From: Delphinus delphis
Taxonomy: Eukaryota; Chordata; Mammalia; Artiodactyla; Delphinidae
Direction: 5' to 3'
Length of the DNA: 64,000 bases
Assembly: GCF_949987515.2 (NCBI RefSeq)
Contig: NC_082689.1
Span: forward strand, 64,913,746-64,977,745
A model generated the notes under the pieces. That model was not told the origin of the DNA, searched no databases, and saw only the letters and a list, made by a program, of their open reading frames with translations. The first letter of the stretch is position 1. Each line of letters opens with the position of its first letter. Position numbers and translations under genes: made by a program. Positions 33,051 through 45,299 of the stretch are shown one piece after another.

Positions 33051-33408
33051 CAATGGAATTCAACTCAACAATAGAAAGGAATTAATTATTACTACAAGGA
33101 ACAACATGGATTCATCTCAAAATAATTATGCAGAGTGAAATAAAAGTGCATTCTGTATGATTCCATTTATATATAACTTTAGAAAATGCAAACTAACTTA
33201 TGTGACAAAAAGCTAACAAATAGTTGCATGGGGTGATAGAGTAGGGTTGTCATGGGTAGGAGGGAAAATCACAAAGGGTCAATTTACACACACACGCACA
33301 CCCAAACACACACTCACATATATATCAAAATTTATCAAATCATACACTTTAAATATACATGGTGATTGTGTATCAGTTGTATGGCAATAAAGAACTGAGC
33401 TATTTAAA
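33051..33408 (+). mobile_element. Old L1M 3' part (right piece)
   Basis: Continues the L1 split at 32613: 'ggaacaacatggattcatctcaaaataattatgcagagtgaaat', then 'gggtcaatttacacacacac' and 'catggtgattgtgtatcagttgtatggcaataaag'. Contains a (CA)n run near 33286-33315. Confidence 0.75.
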
Positions 33409-33439
33409 AATAAAAGATTATCCTTGCTTTGTAAAATGA

Positions 33440-35235
33440 ATGTTCCCTCTTCCTTTATTTTCTAAAATTGTTTGATTGGTATTGTTTTCTCATTAAATGT
33501 CTGATAGAATTCACAAATGAAAACATCTCAGCCCAAAGTTTTATTTATGGAAAGGGTTTTTAATACAAACAAAACTCTATGTGTACAATTGATATCAGGT
33601 GATTCATATTTCCTTACTCTTTTGAATCAGTTTTGGTAAGTTGTATTATGTAAGGAATTTGTCAGTTTATCAAAATTATCAAATTTATTGGTAAACTATT
33701 TCTCATGATGTACTGTTATTTGACCTTTAAATATTGTAGAATCTGTAATGGTATCTATTCTGTCATTCCTGACATTGTGTATTCTCTTTTTTCTTGAACA
33801 ATCTCCTTAAGGTTTCATCAATTTTATCAGTATTTTTTTAAAAAAAACTTTTGCTTTTAAATATTTTCCTGTTTGTATGTTTTCTCTTTAATTGATCTCT
33901 GTTCTAGTTTTAGAATTTCCTATCTGCTACTTATTTTGGTTTTAATTTGTCCATCTTTTCTAGCTTTTTAAGGTAGAACATTAAATAATTTACTTTAAAT
34001 GTTCCTTCTTTTTTAACATATGAATTTAAAGCTATAAAGTTCCCTCTAAAAACTATATTATCTATAGCTCACAATTTTATATGCATGTTTCCATTTTCAT
34101 TCTGTTTGAAATAATTTAATTTTCCCTTGTGATTTCTTCTTTCATACATCTGTTATTCAGAGGTATGTGGTATAATTTCTAACTATTTGGCATTAGTATG
34201 GAATTCTAATTTGCTTTGTTTTCTAACTGAAATCAGCTGGGGTCACAGAATGTATTCTATTAGATTTCAATTTTGAAATTCATTTAGATTTACACTTTGC
34301 CCCACTATATGGTGTATTTTGGAAAACATACCACATGTACTCAAAAGGAATGTTCATTCTGTACTTTGATGCATTGTTCTTCAAATGGCAATTAGGTTAA
34401 TTTGTTCAGCAGTGCTATTTAATCTTACGTCTTAGCTAATTTTTTTCTCGCATTTCTATCAGTATCTAACAGAAATATGCTAAAATCTGCAACTGTTGTG
34501 GATCTTTCTATTTTTCCCTTTAATCCTATCAGTCTCTGCTTCATGTTTTTGAAACTCTTTTATTAGATACATGTATATCTATGATTATTATGTCTTACTT
34601 ATGTATTGACCTTTTGTCGTTATGAAATTATACTTTTGCTCTCTGGAGACACTTCTTATCTTGAAGTCTTGTCTGATATTAATATAGTTACACCAGTGTT
34701 ATTGTGTCTCATGCTAGTATGGTGAGTCTTTTCAATACTTTACTTTCAATCTACATTGTTTTTTATTTTAAAATATGAGTCAATTGGACAGTATGTTGTT
34801 GGGGTATGCTTTTTTATTTATCTATTTTGACTCCCTGCCTTTTGGAATGTTTAGTCCATTTACATTTGATGTTATCAGTGATATGTTTGGATTTAGGTGA
34901 TTCACATTTGCCATATTTTTATAGTCATCCCATACATTCCTCTGTTCTTCCTATCCTGCTTTCTTTAGGTAGTATGTTTTCATTCCTTTTAGCTTTACCT
35001 CTTTAATTATTACTTTCCATTTAATGATGGTGATACTATTTACAATAATTATCCTTATCACCATCTATTTAGAATTAATACTGTACCACTTCATGTAAAG
35101 TGTAGAAAGCTTGGACAGTATAATTTCATATTTATTATGGGATATATTCAGGTGCTCTTCATTCCTCTATCTAGAGAGTTTCTACTTGGTATCAATTTTC
35201 TTCATCCTGAAGTATTTGCTTTATTATTTCTTGCA
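33440..35235 (-). mobile_element. Long decayed L1M, minus strand
   Basis: T-rich plus strand that reads as antisense ORF2 in order, from the region after the RT core to the endonuclease and beyond: 'caactgttgtggatctttctatttttccc', 'gaccttttgtcgttatgaaattatac', 'ttgactccctgccttttggaatgtttagtccatttacattt'. About 1.8 kb, with no open frame. Confidence 0.7.
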
Positions 35236-35429
35236 ATTTGGGGCTGACACAAACTCTGGCCTCTGAAATCTCAAGCCAATAAGACTGGAGACTTTTGCTT
35301 GCATCTAGTCAACCTATGCTTAGCAGACTGGGAAGTGGTCTCAGGGTGAAAACCACATAAACACAGACTGCACTCAGTGTATATTTCTTTTTTCAATGGG
35401 AAAATATCTTCCAGTTCCTCTGATGGCCC
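35236..35429. other. Unassigned sequence
   Basis: Possibly the edge of the old L1. Nothing else recognised. Confidence 0.35.
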
Positions 35430-35495
35430 TTCACATAGTTGTCTTCAGTAATTTATCCTAAGTTCACATAGTTGTCTTTAGTAATTTATCCTAAG
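35430..35495. repeat. 33-bp tandem duplication
   Basis: Units 35430-35462 and 35463-35495 differ at one base (gtcttcag versus gtctttag). Confidence 0.9.
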
Positions 35496-36109
35496 TTCAT
35501 AAGTTTTATCTGAGATAGATTTGTCTGCTATAAGGCACTCTGCCGTAACTGACACTAGACCCCTTCATTTGCTCTATTTGAAAATTCAGTATAAAACATT
35601 AAGGGCTTCTCTGTTATAAATAACCATTAGCAATAAATATATCTACAACTTAATGGAAAATTAATGGAATCATTTATCTGTATATAAAAATACATTTTCA
35701 AGAGTATTGAGAAATGAACATGTAGCTACACAATCCATCTTTGGTTAAATGTTCGTGGATTACAGAACAAATCATTTTATCTCTCAGTCTTTGTTTCTTC
35801 TCTGTAGAGTAAGTTTCATGTCTAATAATATAAGAATAAAGTTAGGCATATTGTGGAATCATATTTTTTCCTACTCTATATGTGGAAAATAACTGAGATG
35901 CTGTATTATTTGGGCCAAGGTGTGTCTTCAATGACACAAATGACCTAAAGCACTACTTCCCAGACTTTAATGGAAAGTTATTATTAGAATGTAGATTCTG
36001 TTCAGTTTTCTCAGGTGGAGACTGAGATTCTGCCGTGCTTTGGAGAGTCCATGTGATACTGAAACTACTGGTCTGTGGAACACACTTCAGTGAGAACCTG
36101 CAGTGTAGA
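35496..36109. other. Unassigned sequence with possible MIR scrap
   Basis: 'caaatcattttatctctcagtctttgtttcttctctgtagagtaag' (about 35766-35813) resembles the MIR core. The rest is unassigned. Confidence 0.4.
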
Positions 36110-36310
36110 GTGGCATTGCGTAGATTCTGGATATTTTAGCTAGACTGACCTGGGTTTGGCACTCTACTCTGTGTGACTTTGGGCAAATAAATGTACTATC
36201 TTAGTATTATATACTCATCAGAGAAGACAGAATAATTATACCACATGACAAATCTGTTGCCATACTTTTATCTTCAATATTTCTAAGGTACTCGGAACAA
36301 AGACAAGTTA
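36110..36310 (+). mobile_element. MIR SINE fragment
   Basis: 'agactgacctgggtttggcactctactctgtgtgactttgggcaaataa' follows MIR (…ctgggttcgaatcccggctctgccactt…gtgaccttgggcaagt). Confidence 0.65.
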
Positions 36311-36842
36311 AAAGATAATAAAAGAAGTTCTCACTAGTTGAACAGAAAGTATTATCATGCTCTTCTAGTCAATGGTATGAGGAAATATATTTCCTGAAAT
36401 TTTCTAATAAACAACACAATTCTATATAAGCAGTTTCTTCTCACTTAATACTTCTTTCTTAAAATACTATATTCCCTGTAAAATTCATAATTACTTCTCT
36501 TTTTTCTGAAGAAATTTTCATTTGCCAAACTATGGCAAACTTATAGAAAAGGAAAATGGCCTATGAAATGTAAGTGGTGTGATATGAAGCAATACTTCAA
36601 ACCAGATTCACTCAGCCCTTTAGAGAATTTGCTAGAAAACAGTAAGCTAAAACAAAAAAAGTTGTGCAAAATCTTTTTGGAACATGAAATGTGCTTTCAA
36701 AATGCACATCATGTAAGACAAATGATGATATATCTGGAAAGCATTATTAAGATATCTTGGAACATGAAATATTTGATTACAGAAATTGCTACTCTTCTTT
36801 TAACAAGTCCCCTTTTAGTCTGGAATTTGCCCCTCCCTTTAA
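36311..36842. other. Unassigned AT-rich sequence
   Basis: Contains a 104-codon plus-strand frame from 36563 with no recognisable protein features. I do not call it a gene. Confidence 0.4.
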
Positions 36843-36876
36843 CACTAGCTACACCTTTATCACTAGCTACACCTTA
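36843..36876. repeat. 18-bp tandem duplication
   Basis: 'cactagctacacctttat' is followed at once by 'cactagctacacctta'. Confidence 0.85.
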
Positions 36877-37394
36877 AGTCTGAATGACAACACTGCAAAA
36901 TAAAGATGAAAACAGTCCCCTGGAGACAGCTGCTCCCTTTTTCCAATCCCAGTAAGGGTTCCAGAATTATATATTTGAAAACCTCTTCTGACCCTATATA
37001 TTACTTATTCTGTCTCTCAGGGAATAACTGTTTTCATAGTTAAATAAAGTTTTGAAATGCCTTCATTTTACTACAGTCTATCAGTATATTTTTTATTCAA
37101 AGAAATATTTTATGGGTGGGGGTTACAGAATATGAACTGTGTTTTATTGCCTACTATCCGGTGCCCAACCAGAATCCATCTTTTTCCTCTTCCTTCCTAG
37201 CAGAATCATTTCCCCAGCAAAGCTGGGAAGGTGATCCAGTAACAGGTATAGATAATAATTAGTTTAAGCGAGTCAGAACCTATTAGCTGCTTTTCTGTTA
37301 ACATCATTGAGGTGCTGATTTTTCATATCCATATAAAGAGCATTCTACCTGATATGTAGTACATAAGAAAATAAGTGTTGTATAAATCTTATAC
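36877..37394. other. Unassigned sequence
   Basis: No feature recognised. Confidence 0.4.
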
Positions 37395-37585
37395 AGAGGC
37401 TATAACAAAATACCACAGATTGGGTGGCTTAAATAGCAAAAACTAATCTCATCATGGAGGCTCCACCCTCATAACCTTATCTAAACTTATTTACTTCTCA
37501 AAGGCCTCACCTCCAAATATCATCACATAGCGGATTAGGGTTTCAACATATGAATTTGGGGAGAACACAAACATTCTGTACATAG
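37395..37585 (-). mobile_element. Partial MaLR (MLT1-type) LTR, minus strand
   Basis: 'aggctataacaaaataccacagattgggtggctta' joins directly to 'ggaggctccaccctcataacc' and 'caaaggcctcacctccaaatatcatcacat...catatgaatttgggg'. This is the same element type as 31815-32186 with an internal deletion. Confidence 0.72.
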
Positions 37586-38210
37586 CAAGTTGTCCTTTAC
37601 GTTTGCATCCATTTACATTATGTATTGTTCTGTTACTATATTTAAAAGTGTCATGCATATGTTAAGCTAATTATGGGCACAACTTTGTACAAAAGAAATG
37701 CCCTTCGCCCAAGTTGTTAACTATTTCTGCAATACTCTGTATGCCATGTTGTTCAAATATCCCTACTCAGGGTTAGATCATTTAAAAATAATTTTCCTAA
37801 GGATATCTCAGATACTTACAAAATATTTTTCATTCGATTTTATAATATAGCTCTATATTCAATCTTGTAGGTCAATATCTGAGTTTGTAGAATGAATTAG
37901 AGAAGCCACTGCAAAATGGCCACCTTGGAAAAAAAGTCATCATATAAATGTAACGTCGTATATTTTTTAATATATTTTAGACAAAGAAACAATATATTTG
38001 TGAAATTACAAGACAAAGGAGTTTGAGCTTGGGATAGTAAATTAGTAAGAGGTTTGTTTATACAGCCTTCTTGGCCTTGAATTTCCAATCTCTGATAATA
38101 AAGATGTCTCTTCACTTCCTGGTCAAGGGAGGGTAGCATTCACAAGTGAGATTTATTTCCTGCTTTCAGGAGGACAAAGGAGGGTCGGACTGTCCTTCTT
38201 GCATTGGCTG
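37586..38210. other. Unassigned sequence
   Basis: AT-rich, no gene or repeat recognised. Confidence 0.4.
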
Positions 38211-38303
38211 TTTCTTTTTTTTTTTTTATACAGCAGGTTCTTATTAGTCATCCATTTTATACACATCAGTGTATACATGTCCATCCCAATCGCCCAATTC
38301 ATC

Positions 38304-38325
38304 ACACCACCACCACCACCACCCG
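38304..38325. repeat. (CCA)n run within L1 3'UTR
   Basis: Antisense (tgg)n run that replaces the usual G-rich tract of this L1 3'UTR. Confidence 0.75.
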
Positions 38326-38413
38326 CTACTTTCTCCCCTTGGTGTCCATACGTTTTCTGTCTACATCTATGTCTCAATTTCTTCCCTGCAAAGCGGTTCA
38401 TCTGTACCATTTT

Positions 38414-41400
38414 CTAGGTTCCACATGTATGCATTAATATACGATATTTGTTTTTCTCTTTCTGACTTACTTCACTCTGTATGACAGTCTCAGATGCATC
38501 CACGTCTCAACAAATGACCCAGTTTCGCTCCTTTTTATAGCTGAGTAATATTCCATTGTATATATGTACCATATCTTCTTTATCCATTCATCTGTCGATG
38601 GGCATTTAAGTTGCTTCCATGACCTGGCTATTGTAAACAGTGCTGCAATGAACATTGGGGTGCATGTGTCTTTTTGAATTATGGTTTTCCCTGGGTATAT
38701 GCCCAGTGGTGGAACTGCTGGGTCATATGGTAATTCTATTTTTATTATTTTAAGGAACCTCCATACTGTTCTCCATAGTGGCTGTAGCAAGTTACATTCC
38801 CACCAACAGTGCAAGAGGGTTCCCTTTTCTCAACACCCTCTCCAGCATTTGTTGTTTGTAGATTTTCTGATGATGCCCATTCTAACAGGGGTGAGGTGAT
38901 ACCTCATTGAAGTTTTGATTTGCATTTCTCTAATAATTAGTGATGTTGAGCAGCTTTTCATGTGCTTCTTGGCTATCTGTATGTCTTCTTTGGAGAAATG
39001 TCTATTTAGATCTTCTGCTCATTTTTGGATTGGGTTGTTTGTTTTTGTAATATTGAATTGCATGAGCTGTTTATATATTTTAGAGATTAATCCTTTGTCC
39101 GATTCATTTGCAAATATTTTCTCCAATTCTGAGGGCTGTCTTTTCATCGTTTATGGTTTCTTTTGCTATACAAAAGCTTTTAAGATTCATTACGTCCCAT
39201 TTGTTTATTTTTGTTTTTATTTCCATTACTCTAGGAGGTGGATCAAAAAATATCTTGCTGTGATTTATGTCAAAGAGTGTTCTTCCTATGTTTTCCTCTA
39301 AGAGTTTTATAGTGTCCGGGCTTACATTTATGTCTCTAATCCATTTTGAGTTTATTTTTGTGTATGGTGTTAGGCAGTGTTCTAATTTCATTCTTTTACA
39401 TGTAGCTGTCCAGTTTTCCCAGCACCACTTACTGAAGAGATGGTCTTTTCTCCATTATATATCCTTGCCTCCTTTGTCATAGATTAGTTGACCATAGGTG
39501 TGTGGGTTTATCTCTGGGCTTTCTATCTTGTTCGGTTGATCTATATTTCTGTTTTTGTGCCAGTACCATATTGTCTTGATTTCTACAGCTTTGTAGTATA
39601 GCCTGAAGTCAGGGAGTCTGATTCCTCCAGCTCCGTTTTTTTCTCTCAACACTGCTTTGGCTATTCGGGGTCTTTTGTGTCTCCATATAAATTTTAAGAG
39701 TTTTTGTTCTAATTCTGTAAAAATGCCATTGGTAATTTGAGAGGGATTGCACTGAATCTGTAGATTGCTTTGGGTAGTATAGTAATTTTCACAATACTGA
39801 TTCCAATCCAAGAACATGGTATATCTCTCCATCTGTTGGTATCCTCTTTAATTTCCTTCATCAGTGTCTTATAGTTTTCTGCATACAGGTCTTTTGTCTC
39901 CCTAGGTAGGCTTATTCCTAGGTATTTTATTCTTTTTGTTGCAATGGTAATGGGAGTGTCTCCTTAATTTCTCTTTCTGATTTTTCATCATTAGTGTATA
40001 GGAATGCAAGAGATTTCTGTGCATTAATTTTGTATCCTGCAACTTTACCAAATTCATTGATTAGCTCTAGTAGCTTTCTGGTGGCATCTTTAGGATTCTC
40101 TATGTATAGTATCATGTCATCTGCAAACAGTGACAGTTTTACTTCTTCTTTTCCAATTTGTCTTCCTTTTATTTCTTTTTCTTCTCTGATTGCCATGGCT
40201 AGGACTTCCAAAACTATGTTGAATAATAGTGGTGAGAGTGGACATCCTTTTCTTGTTCCTGATCTTACAGGAAATGCTTTCAGTTTTTCACCACTGAGAA
40301 TGATGTTTGCTGTGGGTTTGTCATATATGGCCTTTATTATGTTGAGGTAGGTTCCCTCTGTGCCCACTTTCTGGAGAGTTTTTATCGTAAATGGGTGTTG
40401 AATTTTGTCAAAAGCTTTTTCTGCATCAGTTGAGATGACCATATGGTTTTTATTCTTCAATTTGTTAATATGGTGTATCACATTGATTTGCATATGTTGA
40501 AGAATCCTTGCATCCCTGGAATAAATCCCACTTGACCATGGTGTATGATCCTTTTAATGTGTTGTTGGATTCTGTTTCCTAGTATTTTGCTGAGGATTTT
40601 TGCATCTATATTCATCCGTGATATTGGTCTGTAATTTTCTTTTTTTGTAGCATCTTTGTCTGGTTTTGATATCAGGGTGATGGTGGCCTCATAGAATGAG
40701 TTTGGGAGTGTTCCTTCCTCTGCAATTTTTAGGAAGACTTTGAGAAGGATGGGTGTTAGCTCCTCTCTAAATGTTTGATAGAATGCACTTGTGAAACCAT
40801 CTGGTTCTGGACTTTTGTGTGTTAGAAGATTTTTCATCACAGTTTCAAGTTCATTACTTGTGATTGCTCTGTTCATATTCTCTATTTCTTCCTGGTTCGG
40901 TCTTGGAAGGTTATACCCTTCTAAGAATTTGTCCATTTCTTCCAGGATGTCCATTTTATTGGCATACAGTTGCTTGTAGTAGTCTCTTAGGATGCTTTGT
41001 ATTTCTGCGGTGTCTGTTGTAACTTCTCCTTTTTCATTTCATTGAGTCCTCTTCCTCTTTTTCTTGATGAGTGTGGCAAATGGTTTTATCAATTTTATCT
41101 TCTCAAAGAACCAGCTTTTAATTTTATTGATCTATGCTACTGTTTTGTTTCTATTTCATTTATTTCTGCTCTGATGTTTATGATTTCTTTCCTTCTGCTA
41201 ACATTGGGTTTTGTTTGTTCTTCTTTCTCTAGTTCCTTTAGGTGTAAGGTTAGATTGTTTATTTGAGATTTTTCTTGTTTCTTAGGTAGGCTTGTATAGC
41301 TATAAACTTTATTCTTAGAATTGCTTTTGCTGCATCCCATAGGATTTGGATTGTCGTGTTTTCATTGTCATTTGTCTCTAGGTATTTCTTGATTTCCTCT

Positions 41401-42189
41401 TTGATTTCTTCAGTGATCTCTTGGTTATTTAGTAACGTATTGTTGAGTTTCCTGTGTTTGTGTTTTTTACATTTTTTTCCCTGTAATTCATTTCTAATCT
41501 CATAGCGTTGTGGTCAGAAAAGATGCTTGATATGATTTCAATTTTCTTAAATTTTCTGAGGCTTGATTTGTGACCCAAGATGTGATCTATCCTGGAGAAT
41601 GTTCCATGTGCACTTGAGAAGAAAGTGAATCTGCTGTTGTGGATGAATGTCCTATAAATATCAGTTAAATCTATCTGGTCTATTGTGTCATTTAAAGCTT
41701 CTGTTTCCTTATTTATTTTCATTTTGGATGATCTGTCCATTGCTGTAAGTGAGGTGTTAAAGCCCCCTGCTGTTATTGTGCTACTGTCGGTTTCTTGTTT
41801 TACAGCTGTTAGCAGTTGCCTTATGTATTGAGGTGCTCCTATGTTGGGTGCATATATATTTATAATTGTTATATCTTCTTCTTGGATTGATCCCTTGATC
41901 ATTATGTAGTGTCCTTGTCTCTTGTAACATTTTTTATTTTAAAGTCTATTTTATCTGAGATGAGTATTACTACTCCAGCTTTCTTTTGATTTCCATTTGC
42001 ATGTAATATCTTTTTCCGTCCCCTCACTTTCAGTCTGTATGTGTCACTAGGTCTGAAGTGTGTCTCTTGTAGACAGCATATAGATGGGTCTTGTTTTTGT
42101 ATCCATTCAGCCAGCCTGTGTCTTTTGGTTGGAGCATTTAGTCCGTTCACATTTAAGGTGATTATTGATATGTATGTTCCTATGACCAT
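38414..42189 (-). pseudogene. L1 ORF2 pseudogene
   Basis: Full-length in extent but split into at least eight open pieces. Going downstream from 42189: endonuclease start ([22 protein letters not shown]), endonuclease rest (41902-41429, with [11 protein letters not shown] and SDHNAMRL), middle region, RT fingers (40954-40478, with [12 protein letters not shown]), RT palm (40493-39927, with [12 protein letters not shown] and [12 protein letters not shown]), thumb (39832-39455), and the C-terminal Cys-rich tail (38814-38467). Frameshifts and stops between pieces kill it. Its RT core keeps the usual Gly in GCPLSP and GYKIN, useful for comparison with 2719-6537. Confidence 0.92.
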
Positions 42190-42246
42190 TTTCTTAATGT
42201 TTTGGGTTTGTTTTTGTAGGTCCTTTTCTCTTCTTGTGTTTCCCAC

Positions 42247-43147
42247 TTAGAGAAGTTCCTTTAGCATTTGCTGTAGAGTTGGTTTGGTGGTGCTGAATTC
42301 TTTCAGCTTTTGTTTGTCTGTAAAGCTTTTGATTTCTCCATCTAATCTGAATGAGATCCTTGCTGTTTAGAGTAATCTTGATTGTAGGTTCTTCCCTTCA
42401 TCACTTTAAGTATATCATGCCACTCCCTTCTGGCTTGTAGAGTTTCTGCTGAGACATCAGCTGTTAACCTTATGGGACTTCCCTCGTATTTTATTCATCG
42501 TTTTTCCCTTGCTGCTTTCAGCAATTTTTCTTTGTCTTTAATTTTTGCCTATTTGATAACTATGTGTCTCGGAGTGTTTCTCCTTGGGTTTATCCTGTAT
42601 GGGACTCTCTGCGCTTCCTGGACTTGGGTGGCTATTTCCTTTCCCATGTTAGGGAAGTTTTCGATTACAATCCCTTCAAATATTTTCTCTGGTCCTTCCT
42701 CTGTCTCTTCTCCTTCTGGGACCCCTATAATGCGAATGTTGTTGCATTTAATGTTGTCCCAGAGGTCTCTTAGGCTGTCTTCATTTCTTTCCATTCCTTT
42801 TTCTTTATTCTGTTCCGCAGCAGTGAATTCCACCATTTTGTCTTCCAGGTCACTTATCTGGTCTTCTGCTTCAGTTATTCTGCTATTGATTCCTTCTAGT
42901 GTAGGTTTCATTTCAGTTATTGTATTGTTCATCTCTGTTTGTTCTTTAATTCTTCTAAGTCTTTGTGAAACATTTCTTGCATCTTCTCAATCTTTGCCTC
43001 CATTCTTTTTCCAATGTCCTGGATCATCTTCACTATCATTTTTCTGAATTCTTTTTCTGGAAGGTTGCTTATCTCCACTTCATTTAGTTGTTTTTCTGGG
43101 GTTTTATCTTGTTCCTTCATCTGGTATATAGCCCTCTGGCTTTTCAT
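42247..43147 (-). pseudogene. L1 ORF1 pseudogene
   Basis: Starts MKSQRAIYQMKEQDKTPEKQ with open pieces 43147-42929 (coiled-coil start) and 42932-42549 (rest of coiled coil, RRM with NNIRIIGVPEGEE, NPRRNTPRH). The C-terminal domain follows after further frame loss. The N-terminal ~90 residues differ strongly from the intact ORF1 at 1755, while the RRM onward is similar. Confidence 0.88.
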
Positions 43148-43297
43148 CTTGTCTATCTTTCTGTGAATGTGGTTTTTGTTCCAGAGGCTGCAGGATTGTA
43201 GTTCTTGCTTCTGCTGTCTCCCCTCTGGTGGATGAGGCTATCTAAGAGGATTGTGCGAGTTTCCTGATGGGAGGGACTGGTTGTACATGTTTTTTAA

Positions 43298-43390
43298 TAA
43301 ATTTATTTATTTATTTATTTTTGGCTCCACTGGGTCTTCACTGCTGTGCACGGGCTTTCTCTAGTTGTGGCGAGCCCAGCAGGGAAGCCC
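43298..43390 (-). mobile_element. Internally deleted CHR-1-like SINE, minus strand
   Basis: Plus strand starts with (attt)n and 'ttggctccactgggtcttcactgctgtgcacgggctttctctagttg', the antisense 3' end of the longer CHR-1-type SINE. It then jumps to 'cagcagggaagccc', the antisense 5' end. The middle of the element is missing. Confidence 0.75.
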
Positions 43391-43417
43391 AAGTTCTCTT
43401 TTAAATGTACAACATTT

Positions 43418-43740
43418 GGACTTCCCTGGTGATGCAGTGGTTAAGAATCCGCCTGCCAATGCAGGGTACACGCATTTGAGACCTGGTCTGGGAAGATCGC
43501 ACATGCCGCGGAGCCACTATGCCCATGCACCACAGCTACTGAGCCTGCTCTCTGGAGCCCGTGTGCCACAAGTACCAAAGCCCGCGTTCCTAGAGCCTGT
43601 GCTCTGCAACAAGAGAAGCCACTGCAGTGAGAAGCCCACGCTCCGCAACGAAGAGTAGCCCCCACTTGATGCAACTAGAGAGGGCTGGGCACAGCAATGA
43701 AGAACCAAAAGCAGCCAAAAATAAATAAATAAATAAATAA
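43418..43740 (+). mobile_element. CHR-1-like (older, longer) tRNA-derived SINE
   Basis: Starts 'ggacttccctggtgatgcagtggttaagaatccgcctgccaatgcag' (box A region), has a decayed box B (catttgagacc), a long 3' part 'aacaagagaagccactgcagtgagaagcccacgc…' and ends in (aaat)n. It differs from the short CHR copies elsewhere and is more diverged. Confidence 0.85.
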
Positions 43741-43984
43741 GAACTAATTATGTTCTGCAAGTAAATGTTTTTCATTTATTACCTTGAAAATCACAAGCTT
43801 GTGGAAGAGAGTGTCTGAATAGGGAGTCCAAAATATCAGATGTAATTAATCCATGTTGTTCTCTAATGAACCAAAATAATTGAACTTTTAAAATCTCCCC
43901 AAATTAATATCATCAGACCCCAATAAATGACTTAAATTTACACACTTTATTTTTTCTTCCTGCAAACTATCTCCTAGAAGCAAC
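43741..43984. other. Unassigned sequence
   Basis: No feature recognised. Confidence 0.45.
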
Positions 43985-44220
43985 TGGATTTTTTATATCA
44001 GTTTTCATTTATGCAACAAACATTCAGTGATTTTCTACAATGAATCAGGCAGTGTATTAGGTTCTAAAAACCAATAAGCAAAAGCATTCACAGTTCCTAC
44101 CCTGATGTAGCTTATATTCCAGTAGAAGAAACTGATTGAACTATTTAAAAATTAAAGTAAAATTACAATTGTATTAAATGGTAAGAGGTACAGATTTACT
44201 GTTAAGAGAGTATGTGATGT
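43985..44220 (+). repeat. Old dispersed mammalian repeat, family not assigned
   Basis: 'tttatgcaacaaacattcagtgattttctacaatgaatcaggcagtg', then 'agcttatattccagtag'. Same type as at 14860 and 24046. Confidence 0.45.
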
Positions 44221-45068
44221 GGAAAAATATTCTCAGTAGACTTACTCCCCTTATTGTTCCCCTTAGTTCCTTGCTCATTCAGGCTATGGAATTTTTCAGA
44301 TAGCCATTTTATTATCTTAACATTTATATTAAATGATCGATCTTCCCTCTAAAACTCTAGATGGCACATTATCATATATTTGGTATGTGTATTTGGTTCT
44401 GTTTCTAGAGTTTGTATTTGGTTTCTCTATTTATGAACAGTTTTCATTATTAAGGTCTTATAATATTTTAATAGTATGTATAATAGCATATTTATTTTAA
44501 AATAAAAACTTCAGAATCAGTTTTATAAGCTATCAATGGAAAACATTATTGATATTTTTATTGGGATCACTTCAAATTTATGTGTTAACTTGGGAGAATT
44601 GACATCTCACCAAGGTTAAATATTCCTATCTGAGATCATGTGTTTTCATTTGTTCATGTCTTTCATGAGTCCCTCAGTTGCACTGAGAATGTAACCTATA
44701 TGTGCTCCTTTAAGTTCAATTTACTCTAGAAATGAGACTAGTTCACCACATTATTTGAGAAAAAAGTGACTAGAAAATGAGATACTAAGTCCAACCTGTC
44801 ATGTTATTACTCTGTCAGTTACCAACATTCAATTGAAAAGAACAACCAAAACAACAACCCCCAAAAAACACAGCAAGAAATCTTGCCAAGAGCTCACATC
44901 ATTTAAGGCATATGTAACAATCAGGTAAAATTATAGTGATTTACATACTTAGGCAAGATGTAAGGGTAGAAGAAATGCTATATTATATCCCTAAAAGGTA
45001 CATCAAATCATTTTAGATTATTCATGTCTCCCTCATCAAGACCTTTTCAGATCCTAAAGACTGTTGTC
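44221..45068. other. Unassigned AT-rich sequence
   Basis: Part (about 44330-44660) may be very old antisense L1. Not firm enough to call. Confidence 0.35.
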
Positions 45069-45082
45069 AAAAATAAGGGTGA

Positions 45083-45290
45083 GGGCTTCCCTGGTGGTGC
45101 AATGGTTGAGAGTCCGCCTGCTGATGCAGGGGACATGGGTTCGTGCCCTGGTCCTGGAAGATCCCACATGCGCAGAGCAGCTGGGCCCGTGAGCCATGGC
45201 CGCTGAGCCTGTGCATCCGGAGCCTGTGCTCCACAACGGGAGAGGCCACAACAGTGGGAGGCCCGCATACAGCAAAAAAATAAAATAAAA
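45083..45290 (+). mobile_element. CHR-type tRNA-derived SINE
   Basis: Plus-strand copy starting gggcttccctggtggtgca with box B gggttcgtgcc and an (aaaat)n tail. Flanked by aaaataagggtga on both sides (about 45070-45082 and 45287-45299). Carries several substitutions, so it is not among the youngest. Confidence 0.9.
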
Positions 45291-45299
45291 TAAGGGTGA

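Larger units (their letters stand above)
38211..43283 (-). mobile_element. L1: Nearly complete L1, minus strand, inactive
   Basis: About 5.1 kb L1 with its 3' end at the left: poly(A) seen as T, then a short 3'UTR ending at 'gaacctgctgtata', ORF2, spacer, ORF1 and about 135 bp of 5'UTR. It stops within the 5'UTR, so it is only slightly 5'-truncated. Both ORFs carry several frameshifts and stops. No clear target duplication found. The ORF1 N-terminus and 5'UTR show a different, older lineage than the full-length plus-strand copy. Confidence 0.92.

Noticed and set aside
36563..36877. 104-codon plus-strand frame as a small gene
   Set aside because: No domain, compositional or homology cue. It overlaps an 18-bp tandem duplication at its end.
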